The notes: a model not told the origin generated them from the sequence alone. A DNA stretch of 64,000 bases from Erinaceus europaeus (GCF_950295315.1 NC_080168.1:71600008-71664007); one strand, 5' to 3'; shown: positions 32,285 to 41,957, counted from the stretch's first letter. Translations and numbers: made by a program.

Positions 32285-32690
32285 AAAAATTTAGAGGTGG
32301 GGAAATAGTTTACCTGGTAGAGTTCATTCCTTAACATGTGCCAAGTCTTGAGTTCAAGTCCATATACTACATGAGAGTACCATGGAAAACACTAGAGAAA
32401 CTCTTTGGATGGTGGAACAGGACTGTGGTGTGTGGTGTCTTTCTCTCTTTCAACAACTTGGACAGCACCAAGGGAGTTCTGTGAACAAGAAAGCAGTGCT
32501 GTGGGGTGTCTCCTCTCTCAGCATGATGAATCCTACTGAGAGAGCTCCATGGATGGTAGAGCAGCACTCTACCATCTCTCTCTCCCTCTCTCCCTCTCCC
32601 TCTCCCTCTCCTCTTTCCCCTCTTCCTCCCCCTCCCCCCTCTCTTCTCTTTCTACCACTCTCTATAACTGAAAACAAGTAAAAATTTAGG
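32285..32690 (+). mobile_element. Diverged SINE with internal duplications
   Basis: GGAAATAGTTTACCTGGTAG head, GAGTTCAAGTCC B-box. The following segment repeats a GGATGGTGGAACAGGACTGT-like module up to three times (about 32404, 32495, 32548) before a CT-rich end and ACAAGTAAAA. Confidence 0.6.
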
Positions 32691-32754
32691 CCAGTGGTAT
32701 TGAACATTCCCGAGGTCCCAAGTTCACTCCCTGGCTCCACATAAAATAAAATTA

Positions 32755-32965
32755 CAGTTTGAGCCCGCAGCTCCCCACCTGCAGGGGAGTTGCTTCACAG
32801 GTGGTGAAGCAGGTCTGCAGGTGTCTATCTTTCTCTCCCCCACTCTGCCTTCCCCTCCTCTCTCCATTTCTCTCTGTCCTATCCAACAACAACAACAATA
32901 GCTACAACAATAAAGCAACAAGGGCAACAAAAGGGAATGAATAAATAAATATTTAAAAAAAAAAA
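32755..32965 (+). mobile_element. SINE type 1, 5'-truncated
   Basis: Begins at AGTTTGAGCCCGCAGCTCC, then CACCTGCAGGGGAGTTGC, CT-rich middle, CAACAACAACAATAGC tail. Confidence 0.9.
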
Positions 32966-32971
32966 AAACTA

Positions 32972-33290
32972 AGGGGGTCGGGGGGTGGCACAGCTGATTA
33001 AGTGCATGTGGCATAAAGTGCAAGCACCCATATAAAGATCCCAGTTTGAACCCCCAGCTCCTCACCTGCAGGGGAGTTGCTTCACAGGCAGTTAAGCAGG
33101 TCTGCAGGTGTCTGTCTTTCTCTCCCCCTCTGTCTTCCCCTCCTCTCTCCTTTCTCTCTGTCCAATCCAACAACAATGACATCAATAACAACAACAATGG
33201 TAACCACAACAAAAATAAAAACAATAAGGACAACAAAAGGGAAAATAAATAAATACTAAAAAATAAAACCTATAAAAAATAAAATATAAA
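32972..33290 (+). mobile_element. SINE type 1
   Basis: GGTGGCACAGCTGATTAAGT head, TTTGAACCCCCAGC B-box, CACCTGCAGGGGAGTTGC, CAACAATGACATCAATAAC tail. Directly follows another type 1 copy. Confidence 0.9.
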
Positions 33291-34029
33291 TAATGATAAT
33301 TTGAAAAGAAAGAAGTGGCCTTCATCCACCCCATTCTTCCTCTTCCTCATTGTACCTAGATTCCCAGATGTTGGCTTTTGTTTTAAGGTTTAATTTTTAA
33401 TGATCTCACTATTTTTTTTGTTGTTTTGGTCCTCACCCTACTGCTCCTTCCCTGCTAGCATTTGATCCCCCAAATAAGTGTGTGCCCCACATTACCTTGC
33501 TTGAATTCTCACTGGGAGCAACTTTAATAAGGTTTCTTCTGATGGCTGACATGATGACCATGCAGCATTTCTACCCCGTGGAACAGTCTCTGTGGCACAG
33601 CCTCACATTGATCTGAAGTCTCTTCACAATGTCACAGGCCAAGGCCAAGACTGATGTATTCTCACCACAGAAAATAAACCACTGTGAATAATCTGCTTCA
33701 CTGGGTCATAAAGCCAACTGGCCAGAGGCAGACAGACAGCCCAGGCCTTGGCATGCCTTATCATGCAATTCTGCCCTGCCTGAGTTATTAAAGTAATTAG
33801 ACCCTGGGCAGGCTGTCAGTAGAGAGAACCACATCCTCCTATCTGGGCTGCCATCAGAATTTACTTCATCCTGAAGTCATGGGGTGGGGGTGGGGGTGGG
33901 GGTGGGGATGGGCAAGGCAGGATGGAAGGGAGTAGGCAGGGTTGGTGGCTGGTTCTGACAACTCTGTAGCACTCTTTCTCTTCCTTCTTCTCTTCCTCCT
34001 TTTTTTCTCCTCCTCTTCTTCCTTCTCTT
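33291..34029. other. Single-copy-like; no gene supported
   Basis: 33540-33870 is repeat-free and moderately GC-rich with no open frame of note, so it could be conserved non-coding sequence. A G-rich run lies at 33882-33909 and a CTTC-rich patch at about 33970-34030. Confidence 0.4.
33882..33909 (+). repeat. (GGGGGT)n, quadruplex-capable G-rich run
   Basis: Four or more runs of at least four G separated by single T residues (TGGGGGTGGGGGTGGGGGT). Confidence 0.9.
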
Positions 34030-34135
34030 AGTTTTCATCACCAGGATTTTTTTCTGGGGCTCAGTGCCTTCATAGTTCCACCATTTCTACTGGCCATCTT
34101 GTTTTTGACAGGAAAGAGAGAAAGAGAGAGAGAGA
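34030..34135 (-). mobile_element. SINE long-form 3' fragment
   Basis: CACCAGGATTTTTTTCTGGG, CAGTGCCTTCATAGTTCCAC and a GA-rich end on the plus strand. The head is missing. Confidence 0.6.
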
Positions 34136-35204
34136 GCTGCAGTACTTTCCTTTTAAGCTCTTCTTTATCAACTCTCCTGCCCTTCTTCATTCCACATGCT
34201 GATCCCTGGACTACCTCATTCACCTTACAACACCATCAGCTGGCTGTATTCTGTCTCTTCTCAAGTCTATGCCCTCCATTTTGTCTATGCATGTGGACAT
34301 CCCAAACTCAGAAGCCAGGGCCAAATTCACCATCTTCCTCCCTAGACCTTTCCCTTGTCCATCCAGCATGCTACAAGTCATTCACCAAGTTTCCACAACC
34401 TGAATCACACTCCCATTATCTCCATATCTAATTGCTCACTGGGTTGCTTCCCAATTGCACTCAAATGAATGCACACACTCTCCCACATTGCTGCTCCACT
34501 CCCCTCACTCAGGGGTTCATTCTCTCTCCCAGAATATTACAGCAGCCTTCTCCATTGACCTCCTGAGCTCTGAGCCTCACCCACCTTCCTTTATCTTCAG
34601 AACCACTCCACAGAGAGCCCCTGACAATGCAGATCCCATCATTTCCCCACCTGGTTCAGAATTCTCCAGCCCCCCTCAAGGGGAACAGGACTAGAAAAAC
34701 TCCTCAACCCAGTACATGTCTTGTGGGATGTGGCTTTGTCTTGGTATTCTGCCTCCAGAAACAGTGCTCACAGTTCTGTTTAAGTCAAATGTCAAGAGAA
34801 TTCTGGTTAGCTCTTATGTGTAATAAAGGTTATGATTTACAACATGTATGGGCTGTGTCTCTCTATGAGATTGCTAGAGGCATGGTTACTGGTGGTCCAG
34901 GGTTGCACTGTGGGCTCTAATCTCTAATTGTGTGACAGAGTGTGATCCATGAGAGTCCTTGAGGCAGCCAGACTAGGGGACTCTTCCCTCACATCCCAGA
35001 GTTCTGGCTGGAAAACCCGATGCTTCCACCACCTCTATTTCTACAGGCAGCTTGTCAGAGTCCACCAACACCACCTCAAGCTATAGCCTTGGGGTCGTTG
35101 TCCTCTGTAGGTAGTAACACTTGTGTTAAATCAGTAATTCTATTTTTGCAGGTAATTCTAAAATTTTATCTGAGGAGTTTTTGAAATCTTGGTTTAGTAA
35201 TATT
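34136..35204. other. Single-copy-like; no gene supported
   Basis: Pyrimidine-rich on this strand with a 110-codon open frame (34099-34431) that starts in a SINE remnant. No domain or repeat family is recognised. Confidence 0.4.
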
Positions 35205-35345
35205 AATTACTTGTCAGAAAGAGAGAAGGAGAGAGAGAGAGAGAACCTGAGCATGGCTCTGGTATATGTGATGCTAGGGATGGAACTCAAGACTTCGTGT
35301 CTAAGAGGCTATTATTTTACTAACTGTGCCACCTCCCGGGATGCT
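35205..35345 (-). mobile_element. Diverged tRNA-type SINE
   Basis: GA-rich start, GCATGGCTCTGGTATATGTG, ATGGAACTCAAGACTTCG, ACTAACTGTGCCACCTCCCG on the plus strand, i.e. a minus-strand SINE head at the right end. Confidence 0.65.
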
Positions 35346-35485
35346 ATTTTGAAGAACTGTCTATGAATTGAAGAGCATGAACTTTTTAGCTGTCTAAGAA
35401 GTTTCTCTCTGCTTGCACTTATGCAACATATGTGATAGTGTTTAGGGTTAGGGGTGGGGGAATTAAATGGTTCATTTGCTAGCTT

Positions 35486-35665
35486 GGATGGTGGTGATCT
35501 ACTGCTATCCCTAGCACTGCAAACGGTATCATCTGTTTTCCATCTACACCATGCCTCAGCCTCGCGTGAGCTTAAGGATGGTGGTGATCTACTGCTATCC
35601 CTAGCACTGCAAATGGTATCATCTGTTTTCCATCTACACCATGCCTCAGCCTCGCGTGAGCTTAA
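35486..35665 (+). repeat. 90-bp tandem duplication across a retrotransposon 5' junction
   Basis: Units 35486-35575 and 35576-35665 differ at a single base (c35524, t35614; a CpG-to-TpG change). Each unit contains 23 bp of host flank ending in ATCTACTGCTAT plus the first 67 bp of the retrotransposon, so it formed after or during the insertion. Confidence 0.97.
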
Positions 35666-36530
35666 TGTGCAGCTTGGCGATACGAGAATCCGGCATGAAG
35701 CCCAGCCAGTCTATCTTGGCGTTACTCTCGATCGTACTCTGTCATTTCACGAACATCTCATAAAAACTGTAGCAAAGGTGGGCGCGAGGAATAACATCAT
35801 TGCTAGACTGGCTAGCTCCTCATGGGGCGCGAGCACTTCCACACTACGATCATCATCTCTGGCATTATGCTATTCCACTGCAGAATACTGTGCCCCAGTA
35901 TGGTTCCGTAGCCCCCATGTCCACTCGGTCAATTCCAAATTATATTCCTCCATGAGGATAATTTCTGGAACCATCCGTTCCACCCCAGTTCCATGGCTGC
36001 CAGTTCTTAGCAACATCGCCCCGCCAGATATTCGTCGGGATGCGGCATCATCTAAGTTCATTTCCCACGTCTATGCTCGACCGGACCTGCCAATATACGC
36101 GGATATCTTCACCCACCCTGTTCAGCGCTTGACGTCTCGTCACCCAATCTGGTCCCCTACGCCTACACTGAACTTCTCTGTTCCAGACTCTTGGAAACAG
36201 AGTTGGCAGTCAGCTGAGGTAAAGAACAAACACCTCATCACAGACCCCTGCAAGTGTCAACCCGGCTTTGACCTAGCACGTTATGATTGGGCCCTCCTCA
36301 ATCGCTATCGAACAGGCCATGGCCGGTGCGCCGCTATGTTCCACCGCTGGGGAGCCAGAGACGACCCGAACTGCCCCTGCGACTACAGACAGACTATGAC
36401 CCACATAGTCAACGACTGCCACCTCTCCAGATTCAAAGGAGGTCTCGAAACTTTACATCAGGCTCAACCTGACGCTGTTGACTACGGAAGAAGGGCAAAC
36501 GCTAGAAGAAGAAGAAGAATCTACTGCTAT
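35497..36530 (+). mobile_element. Non-LTR retrotransposon, jockey/CR1-like, copy 1
   Basis: The insertion is 35509-36518, flanked by a 12-bp TSD ATCTACTGCTAT (35497-35508 and 36519-36530; a third copy at 35587 comes from the tandem duplication). It is 5'-truncated and ends in a short GAA tail. It encodes only the region C-terminal to the reverse transcriptase catalytic core; no endonuclease and no YADD-type box is present. Many CpG dinucleotides survive, unlike the neighbouring old L1 copies. The protein is unlike L1 ORF2. From general knowledge of the families it belongs with jockey/CR1-superfamily elements common in invertebrates. The clade assignment is unverified. Confidence 0.85.
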
Positions 36531-36592
36531 TTGGAGGTTTAGTGTGCTGACATGGAAATTTGTGTGGTCATAATATGACAAAGAATAGAGCC

Positions 36593-36843
36593 AGTGGTGA
36601 AATATCTCATTTAGACAGTGTTCTGCTTTGCCATTTAAGCGAACCAGGTTCAAGCCCAGCCCCTACCACACTGGAGGAATTTTTGTGGCCTGTGTGCGAT
36701 AGTCTCTCTCCCTTCTCGCTCTCTCCCTCTCTCTCTCTCTTTCTCTTCCCCCCTTCCTCCCTCCCACTTTGTCTCTGAGTCATCACAGAGCAGTGAAGCT
36801 CCAGTGATTACGAAAAGGAAAAAACAGACAAATAAAATGAGAT
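36593..36843 (+). mobile_element. SINE type 5, long form
   Basis: AGTGGTGAAATATCTCATTT head, AGGTTCAAGCCCAGCCCC, CACACTGGAGGAATTTTTGT, CT-rich middle, AGCTCCAGTGATTACG extension. TSD AAAGAATAGAGCC (36580) against AAAGAATAGACCC (36844). Confidence 0.9.
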
Positions 36844-36856
36844 AAAGAATAGACCC

Positions 36857-37194
36857 AGACACCCCCATCTGTGGCTTTGGGACTTGCCTCTGAAGATGTT
36901 CTCCTCAACCCTGAAAACCAATGTACTCAGGAGGGTGCTCTGTAGTCACTCCCATAGGAACTGCTTGGCTGTCACCACCAACACACACCAATAGTTTATT
37001 CACAACCTATCCATTCTAGTTCTGTGAGAGACCGCCTCCCACCCCAGAGAATACAGAATGGGCTAAACATCAAGGATGATGTGAAGAAATCAAATCGTTT
37101 CACAGAAAAGCTTAGGGAAGCCCTCCAAGCTTTAGCAGAAATTTCTGAGCTTACAAAACTCAGCATTTAGTTCAACAGGTTTGTCACAAAGAAA
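36857..37194. other. No gene recognised
   Basis: Single-copy-like sequence. No open frame of note. Confidence 0.35.
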
Positions 37195-37441
37195 ACACAA
37201 AAGGAAACTTGCACTGGGTGGGGTGTATTACACCAAAGCAAAGGACTCTGGGGAGGAAGGAGAAAGTAGAGGGTGGGAAAGGTCTTGGAGTCCTGATGCA
37301 TGATGGTGGAACAGGACCTAGGTTGGTAGTGGCAGTGGTGTGTAGACAGCTATCACAGGGAGATGAGAAATTGTACCCATATGTCAACAACCATATTATA
37401 AAACATTAGCATCCCTTCAATTAAATGATTCAAAAATTTTT
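37195..37441 (+). mobile_element. L1 3' UTR end
   Basis: TACACCAAAGCAAAGGACTC, CTGATGCATGATGGTGG, AGCTATCACAGGGAGATGAG, CATATGTCAACAACC, AATTAAATGATTC. An R1 copy inserted at its tail. Confidence 0.82.
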
Positions 37442-37896
37442 ATTTAATTTTTTATTTATAAAAAGGAAACATTGACAAAACCATAAGATAAGAGGGGTAC
37501 AACTTCACACAATTCCCACCACCAGAACTCTGTATCCCATCCCCTCCCCTGATAGCTTTCCTATTCCTTAACCCTCTGGGAGTATGGACCCAAGGTCACT
37601 GTGGGATGCAGAAGGTTGAAGGTCTGGCCTACTGTAATTACTTCCCCGCTGAACATGGGCATTGACAGGTCGATTCATACTCCCAGCGGTTCTTTTTCTT
37701 TCCCTAGTAGGGAAGAGCTCTGGGGAAGTGGAGCCCCAGGACACATTGGTGGGGTTGTCTGTCCAGGGAAGTCTGGTCAGCACCCTGCTAGCATCTGGAA
37801 ACCTGGTGACTGAAAAGAGAGTTAACACACAAAGCCAAACAAATTGTTGACCAATCATGGACCTAAAGGCTGAAGTAAGTGTAGATGAAGAGTTGT

Positions 37897-37952
<56 letters not shown>

Positions 37953-39041
37953 TGGTGGGGGGGGTGTCTCTGTTTTGTAGATAGCTGGTAGGCATATTTT
38001 AGTTATATTCCAAAGGGCCTGTGGCTATACTAGTGTTTTGTTTTGTTTTTGTCTGAGCTTGAAATCTGATATGCAGGTGGATCCTAATTATTGTCTGGGG
38101 AGGTGATGTCATGGCTGGCAGAAGGACCAGAAAGCTGGATCAGGGAAGAGAGTAGCTCCCAAATATGGGAAAGGTATATAAATATTGTTGACTGTAAACC
38201 CCATAGATTTTATGTGATCTGGGGCCCATATTCAGTTTAGGATCCTATGTGACCTCTGCATCCCTGTAGATCTGAGCTCACATTCTGTGGTCATAAGTAG
38301 GAACACAAGGAGTACTACCTCAGCATGTTTCACTTCAGACAGTGTCCAGAGACATCAGGCATGGAATGTCAACCCTTCACCCTCATTACTCGGTGAGACC
38401 TTTCCTTTCACAGTATTCTCAAATTCTATTCCAGGAGGTTCACTTCCTAACAAAGTCCCAAAACCTAAATATAGACCAGGTCCCGTAAGATAGAGCATAG
38501 GTTCACATGTATCCACAAACTAGGGCAAAATATATACCTGAAAGCAAAAATACACAATAGTCTGTAGTGAGTCAGTATAAAGTTCATAATGAAATAGTGT
38601 CTACTTAGACTAAGATACCCTCCTCACCTACTTCCTATTACACTTCTTTCACTAAGTTCAAAGCTAACCTCATCAGTGCAAGGACTGCAAAAGCTGAATA
38701 AGGGCAAGAGACTGGCATACTTTAACGATGACTCTTTAGTCACTATCAGGCCACCCCATCAGCTGGGGCCTTATTTGGGGAGTACTGAGATTCCCAAACA
38801 GACATGATGGGCCTAGACCTCAAATAAATCCCTCTCTCCATCGTTACCGGTCATCTCTATCAGGAATAACACAATAGACCCCTTTGTGGGCCCCCATAGG
38901 ACCTTGCCCTCAACTTGGATCAACAATGGTAGAGAATGTTTCATCCTCTGAAGGGAGGCTGGACAATATACTCTATGCTACACCTGAGGAAGATGGGTCC
39001 TGATATTGGGGCAGCTTGGAATGTTACTACTTATGACCACA
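37442..39041 (-). mobile_element. R1 retroposon, about 1.6 kb, with inverted 5' half
   Basis: 37442-38310 is the R1 3' part on the minus strand, starting with the tail and CAGAACTCTGTATCCCATCC and including a GT array at about 37900-37951. 38311-39041 is the R1 5' part in plus orientation. Both parts reach the same internal point (CTACTTATGACCACAGA), so together they make one element. TSD GATTCAAAAATTTT (37427) against GATTCAAAAAATTTT (39042). No coding frame is convincing. Confidence 0.85.
37900..37951. repeat. (GT)n microsatellite inside R1
   Basis: GT array; other R1 copies have a short G/T or A-rich region at the same place. Confidence 0.97.
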
Positions 39042-39057
39042 GATTCAAAAAATTTTA

Positions 39058-39245
39058 AGGGGCCAGGTGGTTGAGCACACACATTACCATGAACAAGGAT
39101 CTAAGGTCAAGTTCCTGGTCCCCACCTGCAGGGGGGAAGCTCCATGAGCAGTGAAGCACTGCTGTAGTTGCCCCTCTCTCTTCCTCCCTGTAGTTGCTCT
39201 CAATTTTTTTCTGTCCTATTAAATAAAAAATAACAATTAAAAATA
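39058..39245 (+). mobile_element. SINE type 2
   Basis: GGGGCCAGGTGGTTGAGCAC head, AGGTCAAGTTCCTGGTCCCC, CACCTGCAGGGGGGAAGCTC, AAATAAAAAATAACAAT tail. Confidence 0.88.
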
Positions 39246-40459
39246 ACTAGTTTTAAATGTTAAGGAATATCAAGTTCCTCCCAATGGGAATTAAGAAGAA
39301 GTAATGTATATTAAGTGTGTCATACTTAGTAGGAAGAAAATTAAAAAACAAGCTTTATGATTGAGAACATTTTATTACACAACTCATATGTTCTGATAGA
39401 GACATGAATAGGTAAATATCCACATCTTCCACCTCCTAAGATAAACCACTTTAAAGTTTTCTATCTCCACACAGCTCTTGACATTGTGTTACGGATATAA
39501 AGCACAAGCTAGATTTTCACGAACTATTTCCAAACTAGCCAAGTACTTCCAGTTATACCTGCTAGAGTGAAGAAACATTTGGGTACCAAGAAATGGCATT
39601 GGGCCTGAGTATTAGAAGCAAGTGATACTTGTCTGGGAACTGACTCCTGTGTCAGGACTACTTGTAGGAGGTGGAGAACTTTTCTCAGCCAAGTCATAGT
39701 GCTTCTTGCATGAATTCAGGGCTCAGACTTGACTCAGGAGCCTTACACCATGCACTGAGTCACACACACCTCTGGCAATACCTATGTTTTCTCAATCATG
39801 GCTGGTCCCAGACCAATTCCTTCTATGGGTATCAGTAGGCTTTTTATGGGGCATCAGAGGGGTACAGCACAAACTCAGGGTGATGATGGCCAAAAGGTGA
39901 GAGAGATCAGGCCCAGTCATGAGAGAAGGAGTAGAGGTCAAAGCAGACTGTCAGCATCAGTCCTCCAAGCATGAACTGTGCAGAGTCTGAGAGCCCCCGG
40001 GGTATTCAGGGCACTGATCAGAGAGAGAGCTTTGTGTTTGCTATGAGGACCAGCAAGGTGTGACCTTACCCAGATCAGAGGAGACACAAAGAGCAAAGAG
40101 GCCAGAGCACCAACCTAAAGGCATGGTTGATACTAGCTGTGAGGGGATGATGACCACTGGTGGAACAAAAGAACGGTCACGCTCTCCACCCCAGATGTCT
40201 TAGCTCAACTGTCCAAGAACAGATAATATAGAGAAATAGGGTGAGATTTCAAAATGACTGCTACCAAATGAAAGGAAGTTTCATAGCAATTGGGTGGAAA
40301 TAGCCTAGACCGTTGTTGGCTTGATCACTGGCTCAGAGTAACAGTAGGCAACCTTGGCCTTGTCCTCAGCCTAAACTCCTCTTGATCCCAGAATATAGCA
40401 GCTGGGTCCTGCTGTCAATAACTCCATTGCAGTCGAAGGGCTGCAAGGTACATTACTAA
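39246..40459. other. Single-copy-like flank of retrotransposon copy 2
   Basis: No supported gene. 39280-39490 is related in direct orientation to 41728-42340 (shared TTCCTCCCAA then GGGAATTAAGAAGA, and ATTACACAACTCATATGTTC against GTTACACAGCTCATGTATTC). This suggests a pair of the same old repeat or diverged LTRs. The remainder, 39500-40459, is unidentified. Confidence 0.4.
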
Positions 40460-41262
40460 GATCTTGGCGTTACTCTCGATCGCACTCTGTCATTTCACGA
40501 ACATCTCATAAAAACTGCAGCAAAGGTGGGCGCGAGGAATAACATCATTGCAAGACTGGCCAGCTCCTCATGGGGCGCGAGCGCTTCCACACTACGATCA
40601 TCATCTCTGGCATTATGCTATTCCACTGCAGAATACTGTGCCCCAGTATGGTTCCGTAGCCCCCATGTCCACTTGGTCGATTCCAAATTATATTCCTCCA
40701 TGAGGATAATTTCTGGAACCATCCGTTCCACCCCAGTTCCATGGCTGCCAGTTCTTAGCAACATCGCCCCGCCAGATATTCGTCGGGATGCGGCATCATC
40801 TAAGTTCATTTCCCACGTCTACGCTCGACCGTACCTGCCAATATACGCGGATATCTTCGCCCACCCTGTTCAACGCTTGACGTCTCGTCACCCAATCTGG
40901 TCCCCTACGCCTACACTGAACTTCTCTGTTCCAGACTCTTGGAAACAGAGATGGCAGTCAGCTGAGGTAAAGAACAAACACCTCATCACAGACCCCTGCA
41001 AGCGTCAACCTGGCTTTGACCTAGCACGTTATGATTGGGCTCTCCTCAATCGCTATGGAACAGGCCATGGCTGGTGCGCCGCTATGTTCCATCGCTGGGG
41101 AGCCAGAGACGATCCAAACTGCCCCTGCGGCTACAGACAGACTATGACCCACATAGTCAATGACTGCCACCTCTCCAGATTCAAAGGAGATCTCGAAACT
41201 TTACATCAGGCTCAACCTGACGCTGTTGACTGGCTAGGGAAGAAGGGCAAACGCTAGAAGAA
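40460..41262 (+). mobile_element. Non-LTR retrotransposon, jockey/CR1-like, copy 2
   Basis: The second copy of the family begins at about ATCTTGGCGTT (40460) and ends with AAACGCTAG and a GAA tail at about 41262-41270. By hand alignment it differs from copy 1 at about 23 of 765 bases, mostly transitions and often at CpG, plus a 4-bp indel near the 3' end. It is more 5'-truncated than copy 1. A TSD is not clear; AAGATC occurs at both ends but overlaps the tail. Same strand as copy 1 and about 4 kb away, with unrelated flanks, so the two look like independent insertions rather than one duplicated block. Confidence 0.85.
40461..41257 (+). pseudogene. Reverse transcriptase C-terminal remnant, open frame (copy 2)
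   Basis: The frame is open from the element's 5' end (LGVTLDRTLSFHEHL) to a TAG at 41255-41257. Any start at the GTG near 40526 is arbitrary. The copy has the same AEYCAPVW, MRIISGTIRS and PPDIRRD blocks as copy 1. It has the C-X1-C-X7-H-X4-C motif (C199, C201, H209, C214 counting from the GTG). It keeps the probable ancestral end: DAVDWLGKKGKR followed by the stop, which directly abuts the GAA tail. About a dozen residues differ from copy 1. It lacks the catalytic core and is a dead-on-arrival fragment. Confidence 0.85.
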
Positions 41263-41270
41263 GAAGATCG

Positions 41271-41756
41271 CCACCCCTGGTTGACTTGAGGGGTCTGCCA
41301 TGATTGTTCTCCTCTGTTTACTTTATATCAGCTTGTACACAGCCTTCCTAAAGTGCAGCTTTCATAGAAATATTTCCTTTTCCAAGAACCCTAAAGAACT
41401 TCCCCTCCCTCTTTTTTCATGCCAGGAATTTTTGGTCTGATGCTGGCACCAGACTGTTAATTCCCTCCACAGCCTGGTACAAGTTCTGATTTCTGTTTTA
41501 ATGTCTTGAGCCCACTTGGTCCTTTTCATGCTGTGAATTCACACTGCACATGCAACTAGTATCAACTCATCTGGATCCCAACTTTTCCCTCAATAGTTTG
41601 TTTTGCTTCCTGCCTGTGGGTCTTAGGTTTGCTCACTGTCAAATCAGAACAACTAGTACATTGCTATGGACAGAGGGGTTTATTAAACACTTATTCACCA
41701 CAAGTCAAACACTCACTCTTTATTAGTGAATTCCTCCCAAAGGGAATTAAGAAGAG
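41271..41756. other. No gene recognised
   Basis: Single-copy-like 3' flank of retrotransposon copy 2. The 41728-41756 part starts the direct repeat shared with 39280. Confidence 0.35.
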
Positions 41757-41957
41757 GGAGGGTCTTGGGCACACCAGGTTGTATGCATTCACTACAGTGC
41801 ATAAAGACCCAGGTTCAATCCTCCAGTCCCCACTTGCAGGGGGCAAGTTTCATGAGTGGTGAAGAAAGGTTGCAGGGGTCTTTCTATCTCTCCCTTTCTA
41901 GCCCCTCTTCCCTCTCAATTTCTGTCTCTATTAAAAATAAATAAATAATAAAATTTA
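41757..41957 (+). mobile_element. SINE type 2
   Basis: CAGTGCATAAAGACCCAGG, GGTTCAATCCTCCAGTCCCC, CACTTGCAGGGGGCAAG, AAAAATAAATAAATAATA tail. Confidence 0.85.

Larger units (their letters stand above)
35454..36542 (+). pseudogene. Reverse transcriptase C-terminal remnant, open frame (copy 1)
   Basis: A 362-codon open frame. The first codons, starting at ATG 35454, come from host flank, so this start is not meaningful. Two repeats ending in SVFHLHHASASREL come from the 90-bp duplication. Element protein then continues: YLGVTLDRTLSFHEHL from residue 88, then AEYCAPVW, MRIISGTIRSTPVPWLPVL and PPDIRRDAAS. It ends with the cysteine/histidine motif C307-X1-C309-X7-H317-X4-C322, known from C-termini of non-LTR element proteins. 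A 4-bp deletion after GAC (near 36480), relative to copy 2, shifts the frame, so the end reads through the GAA tail as an Arg-rich string into flanking DNA. It lacks the catalytic domain and is not expected to be functional. No promoter is seen. Confidence 0.85.

Noticed and set aside
35440..35456. Telomere-like TTAGGGTTAGGGG just upstream of retrotransposon copy 1
   Set aside because: Only two units; far too short to be an interstitial telomere or a targeting signal.
35509..36518. Possibility that retrotransposon copy 1 is an exapted host gene
   Set aside because: Start codon lies in random flank, the catalytic core is missing, the end is frameshifted and differences from copy 2 look neutral.
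35509..36518. Possibility that the element is assembly contamination
   Set aside because: Has a TSD in local DNA and lies between host SINEs. A second copy sits 4 kb away in different flanks.
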